DNA of 64,000 nt from Rhodobacter capsulatus. Its GTDB lineage: Bacteria > Pseudomonadota > Alphaproteobacteria > Rhodobacterales > Rhodobacteraceae. A program made the translations under genes and the position numbers. Shown piece after piece: positions 36,348 through 44,805 of this stretch. Each line of letters opens with the position of its first letter. Positions within the stretch are counted from its first letter, which is position 1. The DNA is taken from positions 1-64,000 of the forward strand of contig NZ_QKZO01000004.1 of NCBI RefSeq assembly GCF_003254295.1, written 5' to 3'. The notes under the pieces were generated by a model. The model had not been told where the DNA came from, searched no databases, and saw nothing but the letters and a program-made list of their open reading frames with translations.

Positions 36348-37976
36348 ATGAGCGACCTTATCAATAATCCCAATGCCGCCCGGCTGATCTACGGCCTGCG
36401 CGACACCGGCTATAACGTCAAGACCGCCGCCGCCGACATCATCGACAACTCCATCGCGGCGGGCGCCACAGAGATCAACATCGACGTCCAGATGCTCACG
36501 GGCGGGCGCAAGATCGTCAGCTTCGGGGACAACGGGCACGGCATGGATGCGGCCGGGATCAGGGATGCCATGCGCTATGGCGCGAACAAGCGGCCGGACC
36601 CGAAAAGTCTCGGCAAGTTCGGACTGGGGCTCAAGACGGCGTCGACTTCGGTGTGCAAACGTTTCAGCGTGATCTCGCGGAAGAGCCCGGATGCAGATCT
36701 CGCCAAGTATACATGGGACCTTGAGCATGTCGCGGCGCAGAATGCCTGGGAAATGCTGGCCCCGCCCGTGACAGCCGACGAGATCGACCTCTTCGAAGAT
36801 CTGTGCGGCCCGACCGGAACTCTCGTCGTCTGGGAGAACTGCGACCGGATCCTCTCCAAGGATTACATGGACGAGACGAAGGAAAAAGCGGCACTCAAGC
36901 GCATGACGGAGGCTCTGAGCCGACATGTTTCGCTCGTCTTCCATCGGTTTCTCGATGTGACCGACAAACGTGAAAAAGACGTCGTGATCCGCATCGACGG
37001 CACGCCCGCGAAGCCCTGGAACCCCTTCTATCCGCAACGGTCCGAACAGGTTCTCGCGGCCAACAAGCAAAAGCTGATCGTCGAGCTTCCTGACGGGAGC
37101 GAGGAGACGGCGGGCATCAAGGCATGGATCCTCCCGCACCGGCGCGACATGGAGAAAGACGAAGAGGCGGAATTCGCCCGGATCACCAACCGGGCCCAAG
37201 GGTTCTACGTTTATCGGGAAGGGCGTCTCATCCAGGACGGCGGCTGGATGGATGTCTTCGGCCCGCCCGAACCGCACACGTCCCTGTTGCGGATCGAGTT
37301 CGACTTCGGCCACGAGCTGGACGACGCCTTCAGCATCGACGTCAAGAAATCCCGGATACTCTTCCACCCCGATCTTGGCGACGGGCTTGAGAAATTCCTT
37401 TCTCCGATCCGTCGAGAGGCAGAGGCGCGGTATCGGCGCATCTCCCGCGAGGATGCGAACAAGAAGAACACGGTTGACCATTCCAGCGCGAACAAGAACA
37501 TCGCGAATACGCCCAACACCGCCAAACCGCAGGTTGCGGGCGTCGATGTGGCCACGCAGACCGCCGAGGTGAACAACAACCGTGGCGTGAAGATCAGGAT
37601 CAAGGCCCCGATCCAGAACGATGTCAGCCCGGACTCGATCCACGTCGAGGCGGTGACCACCATCACCAATGGGCATCTCTGGGAACCGGCCTATCGCAGC
37701 CCAGGCGCATCGGGACACGTTCCGGGCGTGATCCTGAACAAGCATCACGACTTTTACCAGAAGATCTACCAGCGCGCCGCCGCGAACGGCTATGCGGTGG
37801 AGGGGATGGACCTGCTCCTTTACGCCTTCGCGATGGCCGAGCAGAACAATACCGATCCGGAACTGGAGCCGGTGTTCGAGGACATTCGCGAGGAGATTTC
37901 CTCCAACCTTCGGAAATTGCTGCGCAACATGCCGGATCCGGAACCTTCGGAGCTGACAGAGGCCGACGAGGATTGA
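36348..37976 (+). CDS. MORC/MutL-type GHKL ATPase
   Basis: A 542-residue protein with a Bergerat-fold ATPase: N box TAAADIIDNSIAAGA, G1 box FGDNGHGMD, G2 box LGKFGLGLKTASTS. An S5-like transducer follows with the conserved Lys (FSIDVKKSRILFHPD), then a charged linker and a C-terminal helical region (LLLYAFAMAEQNNTDPE). Family members of this kind occur in prokaryotic restriction loci and are relatives of eukaryotic MORC proteins; they are thought to close around DNA as ATP-gated clamps. Start ATG 36,348 follows GGAAGA; an upstream in-frame ATG lacks a site. The gene begins 49 bp after vsr and ends one base before the HNH gene start. Proposed role: ATP-driven clamp or loop-trapping subunit of the nuclease complex. 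Confidence 0.9.
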   Translation: MSDLINNPNAARLIYGLRDTGYNVKTAAADIIDNSIAAGATEINIDVQMLTGGRKIVSFGDNGHGMDAAGIRDAMRYGANKRPDPKSLGKFGLGLKTASTSVCKRFSVISRKSPDADLAKYTWDLEHVAAQNAWEMLAPPVTADEIDLFEDLCGPTGTLVVWENCDRILSKDYMDETKEKAALKRMTEALSRHVSLVFHRFLDVTDKREKDVVIRIDGTPAKPWNPFYPQRSEQVLAANKQKLIVELPDGSEETAGIKAWILPHRRDMEKDEEAEFARITNRAQGFYVYREGRLIQDGGWMDVFGPPEPHTSLLRIEFDFGHELDDAFSIDVKKSRILFHPDLGDGLEKFLSPIRREAEARYRRISREDANKKNTVDHSSANKNIANTPNTAKPQVAGVDVATQTAEVNNNRGVKIRIKAPIQNDVSPDSIHVEAVTTITNGHLWEPAYRSPGASGHVPGVILNKHHDFYQKIYQRAAANGYAVEGMDLLLYAFAMAEQNNTDPELEPVFEDIREEISSNLRKLLRNMPDPEPSELTEADED

Positions 37977-37977
37977 G

Positions 37978-38811
37978 ATGCTTTCGGCCCAGCAGGAACT
38001 CATCCGGAAAGAACTGGAGAACGGCACAGGCGCCGCGATCGGGATGCGGGTGGACCCGACCGGAACGCGGACACGGCTGAGCATCTGGTTTTCCGATCTC
38101 GACGAACGGCACGGCCCGGTCGCCGAACTGCGCCCTGTCGGCCTTAAGGGTTACCAGGTGACGCTGGGCTTCGGAACATTCGCCGGCGATGTCGTCCGGC
38201 AAATCCGCGCGGCGAGCGACGAGGACGTCCGCCTCGCACAGGCTCTGCTGGGGTCGATCCCCTCGTCGATCGAACTCGATCTGGGCGGGCAGGATGTCAC
38301 CTCCTGGCGGGTGGAGACGGGTCAGACGAAGGTGATCGCCACCGCCCGGAGGTTGCCGCAGGAGCCGGAAGCCGCGCTGACAGCCATGTGCAAGGACGCG
38401 ATCGTCCCCATGATGGCGGCCATGGCCGAACTGATCGGCTATGACGTGATCGAGGCCGAGGACGAGGCGGAAGGGGAGTTCGAGGGGGCAATCCTGCTCT
38501 CGACCGTGCGGCGGCGGGAGCGCAACCCGCGAAACCGTCTGCTGTGTATCCGCCTGCATGGGGAAAAGTGCGCCTGCTGTGGCTTCGAGCCGCGCCAGGC
38601 CTATGGTGCGGCGGGGGGCATCATCGAGGTGCATCACCTCGAGGCGCTGTCCTTGCTGTCCGCCCCTCGGCCCTACAATCCGGCGACCGATCTCGTTCCG
38701 CTTTGCCCGAACTGTCACCGCGCAGTTCATACCCGTCGCCCCGCGCCATATTCCCTCGAGGAGATCCGGCGGCTGCTCGGTCTTGGCGATGCGCGGGAGG
38801 TGAACGGATGA
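37978..38811 (+). CDS. HNH endonuclease
   Basis: A 277-residue protein. The C-terminal third is a zinc-bound HNH domain: CIRLHGEKCACCGFEPRQAY (first Cys pair), IIEVHHLEALSLL (catalytic His pair), and YNPATDLVPLCPNCHRAVH (Asn, second Cys pair and final His). The N-terminal 180 residues are unrecognised: a beta-rich start (LSIWFSDLDERHGPVAELRP, GYQVTLGFGTFAGD) and a helical middle, possibly a DNA- or partner-binding module. The start lies one base after the GHKL stop (TGAGATG) and the end overlaps the SNF2 start as ATGA, so synthesis is coupled. It is the only obvious catalytic nuclease of the operon apart from Vsr, so it is the best candidate for the cleaving subunit. Confidence 0.88.
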   Translation: MLSAQQELIRKELENGTGAAIGMRVDPTGTRTRLSIWFSDLDERHGPVAELRPVGLKGYQVTLGFGTFAGDVVRQIRAASDEDVRLAQALLGSIPSSIELDLGGQDVTSWRVETGQTKVIATARRLPQEPEAALTAMCKDAIVPMMAAMAELIGYDVIEAEDEAEGEFEGAILLSTVRRRERNPRNRLLCIRLHGEKCACCGFEPRQAYGAAGGIIEVHHLEALSLLSAPRPYNPATDLVPLCPNCHRAVHTRRPAPYSLEEIRRLLGLGDAREVNG

Positions 38812-40628
38812 TCGACCTCGCGGCCCAACCACCCTCGTTCGAGGCGATGGCGACATCGGTTCCCGACGGCTTTTCCGTCTCGGAGCGCATCCTTGAGCCG
38901 GTGATCCTCATCGGGCGTGAGGATGGGCGCATTCAGGTCCGCCTCGGCGGGCGTCGCGTCGTGCGCGGCGAAGAAAAAGTGTTCGTGGCACCATCGCCCG
39001 GCCATGCTTGGGTTGCAGATGGCAACGTGTTGCGGCCGATCCCTGCCGACGCTCCGGCTTTGCTGTCCCGAATGCTCGGGGGGGAGCCTGCGGAGAACAT
39101 CAGCTATCCGACGGCGATCCGTCTGCTTCGTGCCTGCTCCGACGAGATCGCCGTCCAAGCTGCCCCGGACGTGTTGCATGCAGGCAAGCTCGCCGCGGAG
39201 GAGCTGAGCGCGGAGGTCGACATTCCGGGGCTCCACGCCGATCTTTTCCCCTATCAGGCGCGCGGCGTGCAATGGATGTGGGAAACCGTGAACCGGACGG
39301 GCGGCCTCATTCTCGCCGACGAGATGGGGCTGGGCAAGACCTTGCAAATCATCGCCCTTCTGCTTCTTGACCCGCCCGAAAAGACCGCGCCGGCCCTGAT
39401 CGTCTGCCCCACCAGCCTGATCGCCAACTGGGTCCGGGAGTTTCAAAAGTTCGCCCCCGGGATCAGCATCATGGTGCATCGCGGGGCGCACCGGGCCGGG
39501 ATCTATCGCGACCTTCAGGTGGCGAGCGTCGTGATCACCACCTACGAGACGATGGTCAACGACGTCTCGATCTTTTCCTCTTTCGAATGGTCTTGGGTGA
39601 TCTGCGACGAGGCGCAGGCGATCAAGAACCCGCATTCGAACCGCCGCAAGGCGATCGTCACCATCCCGCGGCGCCACTCGATCCCGATGACCGGAACGCC
39701 GGTGGAGAACACGCTGCTCGACCTCTGGTCGTTGGCCGACTTCGCAATTCCCGGGATGCTGGGTGACCGCACGGTATTCGAGGCTGAATTCCCGGACACC
39801 GTCGAGGCCGGCAAGGCGCTCGGTGCGCTGACGGATCCCGTGATCCTGAAGCGGCGCGTGCGCGATGTCGCCGCGGACCTGCCGGAGCGGATCGATATCG
39901 ACCTGCCCGTCGAACTCGATGACCGCCTCGCGCGGCACTATGACGATGTGCGCGAGGCGACACTCCAGAAATATCCGGTCGCCGGTGCCCTCGTGGCCAC
40001 GCTTCAGCTTCAACTCGTCTGTGCGCACCCGTGGCTCCGGGTTCCTGACGCCGAGACCGCCGATTGGGACGATGTGAAAATCGTCACCCACGACGAATTG
40101 CCCCTGATCACCCCCAAGATGGAAAGGGTGATCGATCTGCTGCGCGAGGCGTTCCAGAACGGGCGCAAGGTCATCGTCTTTGCCCTGTTCAACCGGATCG
40201 GCGATCTGCTGCGGCAAGCCTGCAAGGACTTCACCGGTGTCCATTGGGGGGCGATCAACGGATCGACGCCGCAACAGGAGCGCCAGGCGATCGTCGACGC
40301 CTTCACCGAATTCGACGGCGCGGCCTGTCTCGTGCTGAACCCCAAGGCGGCGGGCGCCGGGCTGAACATCACGGCGGCCACGGTGGTGATCCACTTCACC
40401 CCCGTATGGAACCCGGCACTGGAAGCGCAGGCGAGCGCCCGCGCGCATCGGCGGGGGCAGACGGAACCGGTCACGATCTACCGGCTGTTCTACAAGAACA
40501 CGGTCGAGGAGGTGATGCTCGAACGGTCCGCATGGAAAAGCGATCTGGCAAACGAAACCGTGCCCGTGTCGAGCCGTGACGCGGACGACCTGAAACGGGC
40601 ACTCGAAATATCTCCGGTGAGGACATGA
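38808..40628 (+). CDS. SNF2-family DNA translocase
   Basis: A 606-residue SF2 ATPase. Motifs: I DEMGLGKTLQIIALLLL, Ia VCPTSLIANWVREFQKF, II VICDEAQAIKN, III PMTGTPVENTLLDLWSL, V LNPKAAGAGLNITAA, VI EAQASARAHRRGQTEPV. The first 150 residues have no clear motif. Start ATG 38,808 overlaps the HNH stop by 4 nt (ATGA). Its own stop overlaps the next start in the same way. SNF2 proteins move along double-stranded DNA; here it likely drives scanning or loop formation for the MORC/HNH subunits. Z1-type ATPases are the partner I recall in related MORC-linked loci; none is seen here. Confidence 0.93.
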   Translation: MIDLAAQPPSFEAMATSVPDGFSVSERILEPVILIGREDGRIQVRLGGRRVVRGEEKVFVAPSPGHAWVADGNVLRPIPADAPALLSRMLGGEPAENISYPTAIRLLRACSDEIAVQAAPDVLHAGKLAAEELSAEVDIPGLHADLFPYQARGVQWMWETVNRTGGLILADEMGLGKTLQIIALLLLDPPEKTAPALIVCPTSLIANWVREFQKFAPGISIMVHRGAHRAGIYRDLQVASVVITTYETMVNDVSIFSSFEWSWVICDEAQAIKNPHSNRRKAIVTIPRRHSIPMTGTPVENTLLDLWSLADFAIPGMLGDRTVFEAEFPDTVEAGKALGALTDPVILKRRVRDVAADLPERIDIDLPVELDDRLARHYDDVREATLQKYPVAGALVATLQLQLVCAHPWLRVPDAETADWDDVKIVTHDELPLITPKMERVIDLLREAFQNGRKVIVFALFNRIGDLLRQACKDFTGVHWGAINGSTPQQERQAIVDAFTEFDGAACLVLNPKAAGAGLNITAATVVIHFTPVWNPALEAQASARAHRRGQTEPVTIYRLFYKNTVEEVMLERSAWKSDLANETVPVSSRDADDLKRALEISPVRT

Positions 40629-41068
40629 GCACGCAGACCTTCATCAAGACCCTCAGCGCCAATGACGTGGGCACCACAGGCGGCCACATGGGCGGCATTC
40701 TCGTCCCGCGGGGCGATGGGCAGTTGCTCGCCTTTCTGCCGCCTCTCGATCCCGGTGTCCTGAATCCGGACGCCTGGATCAATTGCGTGACGCCCGATGG
40801 CGAGGTGCTCCGCCTGCGGTTCGTCTATTACAACAACCGGCTTCACGCGCCGACAGGAACCCGGAACGAATACCGGATCACCTATCTGACGAAGTTCCTG
40901 AGGGATGCTGGCGCCAAGGAAGGCGACACCTTCGAGATCTCGAAAGACGACGATGCCGGTACCTACCGCATCCGGGTGATCTCGCGCGAGGCGGCGATGC
41001 CCGAGCCGACAGACGATGATGGCCCGGTCCGGATCAGGCTCACGACGGGATGGCGTCGCGTCCACTGA
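40625..41068 (+). CDS. Free-standing EcoRII N-terminal-type DNA recognition protein
   Basis: A 147-residue protein matching the effector/DNA-binding (B3-like pseudobarrel) domain of EcoRII. FIKTLSANDVGTTGGHMGGI parallels EcoRII FIKRLSANDTGATGGHQVGL, and LRFVYYNNRL...TGTRNEYRITYLTK parallels the YYNSRH...KTRNEKRIT loop that reads CCWGG. The PD-(D/E)XK catalytic half of EcoRII is entirely absent, and the frame ends naturally at 41,068. Start ATG 40,625 overlaps the SNF2 stop as ATGA. As last gene of the operon it is well placed to be the recognition subunit, bringing the SNF2/HNH/MORC proteins to unmethylated CCWGG, the same site predicted for the methylase. Confidence 0.87.
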   Translation: MSTQTFIKTLSANDVGTTGGHMGGILVPRGDGQLLAFLPPLDPGVLNPDAWINCVTPDGEVLRLRFVYYNNRLHAPTGTRNEYRITYLTKFLRDAGAKEGDTFEISKDDDAGTYRIRVISREAAMPEPTDDDGPVRIRLTTGWRRVH

Positions 41069-41089
41069 CGCGCCGCCATCCCGCAATCT

Positions 41090-43204
41090 TCAGTGAACGC
41101 GTGATCCGCCGGAGATCCGGATCCGTGGCGTTTCCTCGATGTCGAAATACCCCTCAGCCCTTGCACGCCCAAGAATTTCGACCGCGCCAACGCATTGCCT
41201 CTCCGAGGGAAGCCGACGGTCCTGCTGGGCGCATGCCTTCAGGATACCGTCGTCCTTGAGCGAAAACTGACGGTTCGGCGCCGCCCATTGCCGGAGCCGT
41301 TCCCAAAAGGCGCCACCGTGTTCGATGACCTTCGCTTGCGCCTCGATGCCGGAGACCATCGCAGCCTCGCGGCGGCCGTCTCGCTGAGCCGCATTCGCAT
41401 CTTGGGGCTCTACGAGGCAATCGTCAAAGTTTTCGGCATGGTCGACCTCAAGCCGCATCACCGCGGCCCAACAAGCCTGCTTTTTCGCCCATTCGGTTAT
41501 GTTGCGGATCCCGCTCTCCGGCACGGTGATCACGCTGGCAGCGGCTTCGCATGACGCAAGCAGAGCTGCCATCATGACATCCGGAACCTGTTGAGCATTC
41601 CAGACCGAGTCCAGATCGAGCAGTTTTCCTTTTTCGTCAGCATCCTGAACCATCTTGGCGATGCCATAGGTCACGATGTTCGCCCGATAGCCACCAGGAT
41701 ACCATTCCTGCTTGGGAATGGCGCGTTCGAGCGCACGGAAGATGATCACCTTGGCCACGAGGCGTTTGAACCATGTTTCGTCGTATTTGCGATCGCTGGC
41801 GGACCATGCCTCACCGATGTCCGAGGCGAATGCGGCGAAGTTTTTCTGGGCACCCTTGCTGACCGTGTCCGGTTTCATCCGGAACGACAGTTCGACCTTC
41901 GCGAGATCGGTCTTGCTGAACAACTGGGATTTCGGATGCTCGTTGTCGAAGCGTCGGCGATCGGCGGTGCCGAGTTTGTTGCGCTCGACCTGATATTGCC
42001 CCCGGGCGCGCTCATAGAACCAGCGCGTCTGCCGACTGGCGCCCTGCGCCGGTGGCGCGAACACCCGACGCGAATATCCCTCCATCCGCATGTGGAACGG
42101 ATGGTTCGAGAAGAAATCCGCGGCGCTCACCTTGTTCTGGCTGTTGGCGAACTTGGAAATGTTTGGCACCACCTGCTCCGACGCCTCCGCAGGAACCACT
42201 GTCAGCTTCATCTGGACATGGATATTCGCCAAGGCATCCGGGCTGTGTTTCCGCGCTGCGTGAAGCGATGCCGTCGTCTGGCCGCCGTTCACAATCTGAA
42301 GGTTTTTCGCCGAAAGGATCCGCACCCCGGCCCCGTCCACCACGGTTTCGACGCTGTCGGCCGTTGCAGAGAGACCGTTGTTGTAGCTGAAAAACATCTC
42401 GGGCTCGCCCTTGATCGTGTCGCGGATCCCCTCGTTGACCGATTTTCGTCGCGCCTGGATGAAGCTCCGGATGTTGGATTCAAGCAGCCTTGCCCCCCAT
42501 TTGTCATAGAGATCCGCGAGCTGTCGGCCGTTGATCACTGCGAGATAGGCAGGCAAGGCGGTTTCCGGACCCGAAGCGGCCAATGCCGGGAGCGCGCCGC
42601 CGAAGTCATCGGCGAAGTTCACGACAATCTTTTCCTTCGAGCACGTGGTTTAGACCCGATGCAAACGGCCCAGGTCCCAGATGTTGTAGGTCACCGGAAT
42701 GTCGTCGATTTTACCCGCAAGCACCGCGTCGGTGCGGGCATTGTAGGCGCCGTTCGTGACCAGGATGAGCTTCACCTTGGACACGGCGGGCCACGCCTCG
42801 GCGATCATCGTCGCCGTCCCGAATTCAGGGGTTCCGAGAGGCAATTGGTCCCTGAACTCGCGCCGACGGCAGGCCGCCACGAAGTTGATGAGGTGACCGA
42901 AGAGCTTTTTCACGTCCGCGGCGTTCACGCTGACGGGGGCGTCGTCTTCGAAAAGCTCACAGACCACGACACTGAGGATGCCTTCGGCATCACGCGGATC
43001 CCCGCCATGTCCGTCGATGCGCAATGTCTTGCCCGATGCGGCTCCCCGGTACTTGATCCGATCTGATGTCTCGAGTTCACCCTCCGCTTCCAGCGTCGAA
43101 CACATGCGTTCGAACGCGAGATCCTGCGCATCAAGCCCGGAAACCGCACTCTCCTCGCGGATATCGGCAAGAAGTTCCTGGTTGAATTCGTTCAGGTGTT
43201 CCAA
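41090..43204 (-). pseudogene. AIPR (abortive infection phage resistance) protein split by one in-frame stop
   Basis: Two frames in the same phase (ATG 43,204 to 42,653 and 42,649 to 41,090) together make an AIPR-family protein of about 704 codons. The N-terminal part (ELETSDRIKYRGAASGKTLR, RIDGHGGDPRDAEGILSVVV) and the C-terminal part (FSYNNGLSATADSVE, LQIVNGGQTTASLHAARK) are both typical. TAA at 42,650-42,652 is the only break. A GTG at 42,622 with AAGGA 10 nt upstream could restart translation, so two polypeptides may be made. The gene faces the Dcm/MORC operon, stops 22 bp apart. AIPR genes recur beside MORC-linked restriction loci. Confidence 0.82.
42650..42652 (-). other. In-frame ochre codon inside AIPR, with a downstream restart site
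   Basis: TAA follows ...LGRLHRV and is followed in frame by TTCSKEKIVVNF. AAGGA at 42,633-42,637 and GTG at 42,620-42,622 could permit reinitiation 28 nt after the stop. Confidence 0.75.
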
Positions 43205-43489
43205 TCGTGTCTCCGTTGGGCGTCATCAAAATCCGGAAAGCGCGTCGATCTCCGTAAATCGAAGTATTTGCATTGTCGCCATCGAATGCAAACCAAACTA
43301 CTCCGAAAGATGTGGACAACCGGTCGTTGACTGGGAGACGGCCAACGGTGGTGCAAGGATTACTGCCCCTGACGTTGATCTTGGCATCGTAGACATGGCC
43401 AACTCCAAGCCGACATTGGCGCGGTCAACAGCCAAGGTCTGGTTAACCCACCAAGACCAATCCAAAAGTGAGAGTGGAGTGCAGCAGAG
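43205..43489. other. Intergenic, no gene seen
   Basis: About 285 bp between the AIPR start and the stop of the next minus-strand gene. It should carry the AIPR promoter. No ribosome site with a credible frame is visible. Confidence 0.4.
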
Positions 43490-44491
43490 TTATTTAGAAG
43501 GTTGCTTATTGAATAACGGCGCATCTTCGGCCAATATCATTTCGGGCGGCTCCTTTATTACTTTATCCTCATTTCGGTTATTAAACTGTTGCGCAAATTC
43601 CTCATCCGTCCATTCACCATCGCCGTAATCGGGTACATCCATCACTTCTAAACCGTGACCTTCGAAATTCCTAATTCCAAACAACGGCCCAACATAGGGA
43701 AATTGTGGCGCAAAATAAGTTCGCACAAAGGGGTGTAGCTCAAAATCCTTAGCTACAAACGTGCTTCCTTTTGTCCCGCTTATAAACCAAGGGCGAATGC
43801 CCCAAGTTCCAAATTGACAGTCAATGATTTTGCGCATATGGAGAACCGCACTGATCGAATCCTTCCGCAATGTTTCATAGGTACTTTTATTAAAGTGAAT
43901 GGACCGGTGACGAAGTACTTTAAGCTCCCTGAACTCTTTTGCCACTTCAGGCAGGAGAATGCCCCAAGCCTCCAATGTGGATATTGGCGCGTCCCAGTTA
44001 TCAAATGAGTTCTTTCGATAGACTTTTTGATACTCGGCAGTATTTTGAAACATTGGGCGCATGTCGATAATAAGATGGTTGAGTATCCTCTCACCTAAGG
44101 CACACGCTCCCACCAATGACGGGTAAAAGTGCCCCATCACATAAGCTGAACGCACCTGCGCGAAAAACTCATTGTGATATGAAATTATTGACATTGGCTT
44201 CGTATCAATCTCAATAAATCTTTCGCTCTTTTCGATAATTTCATTTTCGCCAAATTCGTAAGCAAGGCCTTTCATTATAGCTGCATGATTTCTCATCCAA
44301 GTTTCTTTTACTTCGGGCTCCCAGTGATCTTCAATTTTGGTCCCCAAGAGTGCAGCACGAGTATCGAAGTCACCGTGCGTGCAAAGAAGTCGTCGCCGAC
44401 CTGAATCAGGGATAAGGGATTTGAACTCCTCAAACTTCAGGCCTTTTGGAGCTTGATAAATTGTAGGTCGAGTCAGCGTAAAAACGGTCAT
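43490..44491 (-). CDS. Hypothetical protein with HEPN-like motif, 333 residues
   Basis: A soluble, AT-richer gene. A helical central region (YVMGHFYPSLVGACALGERI, LNHLIIDMRPMF, ISTLEAWGILLPEVAKEFRE) ends in LKVLRHRSIHFNKSTYETLR. The string RHRSIH fits the R-x4-H pattern of HEPN ribonucleases and is placed at a helix start as in that fold. The C-terminus is acidic. It lies downstream of, and in the same orientation as, the SIR2-domain gene but 314 bp away, so cotranscription is possible but not clear. Function unassigned; the HEPN reading is an inference from one motif. Confidence 0.55.
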   Translation of the reverse strand: MTVFTLTRPTIYQAPKGLKFEEFKSLIPDSGRRRLLCTHGDFDTRAALLGTKIEDHWEPEVKETWMRNHAAIMKGLAYEFGENEIIEKSERFIEIDTKPMSIISYHNEFFAQVRSAYVMGHFYPSLVGACALGERILNHLIIDMRPMFQNTAEYQKVYRKNSFDNWDAPISTLEAWGILLPEVAKEFRELKVLRHRSIHFNKSTYETLRKDSISAVLHMRKIIDCQFGTWGIRPWFISGTKGSTFVAKDFELHPFVRTYFAPQFPYVGPLFGIRNFEGHGLEVMDVPDYGDGEWTDEEFAQQFNNRNEDKVIKEPPEMILAEDAPLFNKQPSK

Positions 44492-44805
44492 GCTTCACGC
44501 TACAACATATCTTTCGTAAGTTCATCACAAAAGCTCAATCTGCCAGATTGAATTGTACGCTGCCTAGCCAAGATTTTGTACTTAGATGTCATTGATCCTA
44601 AGCGCAGCGAAGGTCCGCCCTCCGCGAAGGCGACGGCCAGAACCACGCGCTCAGCCCAGAGCCGCCGATAGTGCGCCTTGAATGCTACGCGGCGTTGATC
44701 CCCGAAACGGCCATTCGTGCTAAGCGCAGAGCAAGGGCGGGTTGGCCGCACAAGATGCGGTGCCGGACATATCGTGTCCACCGTCAGCCAAAGTCAATAT
44801 CAATG
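44492..44805. other. Gap between SIR2 and HEPN-like genes; weak open frame only
   Basis: A 93-codon minus-strand frame (44,781-44,500) exists. It is GC-rich in a locally AT-rich setting, has no ribosome site and resembles decayed intergenic sequence. I do not call a gene. The segment near 44,600-44,760 differs in base composition from both neighbours, suggesting a patch inserted between them. Confidence 0.4.

Noticed and set aside
36312-40628. DISARM, BREX or Druantia as the identity of the helicase-methylase operon
   Set aside because: No DUF1998, PLD, PglX/PglZ, BrxC or DruE-like protein is present. The SNF2, MORC, HNH and EcoRII-N set does not fit those systems.
44500-44781. A 93-codon minus-strand frame between the SIR2 and HEPN-like genes
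   Set aside because: No ribosome site, unusual composition and no family; treated as intergenic.
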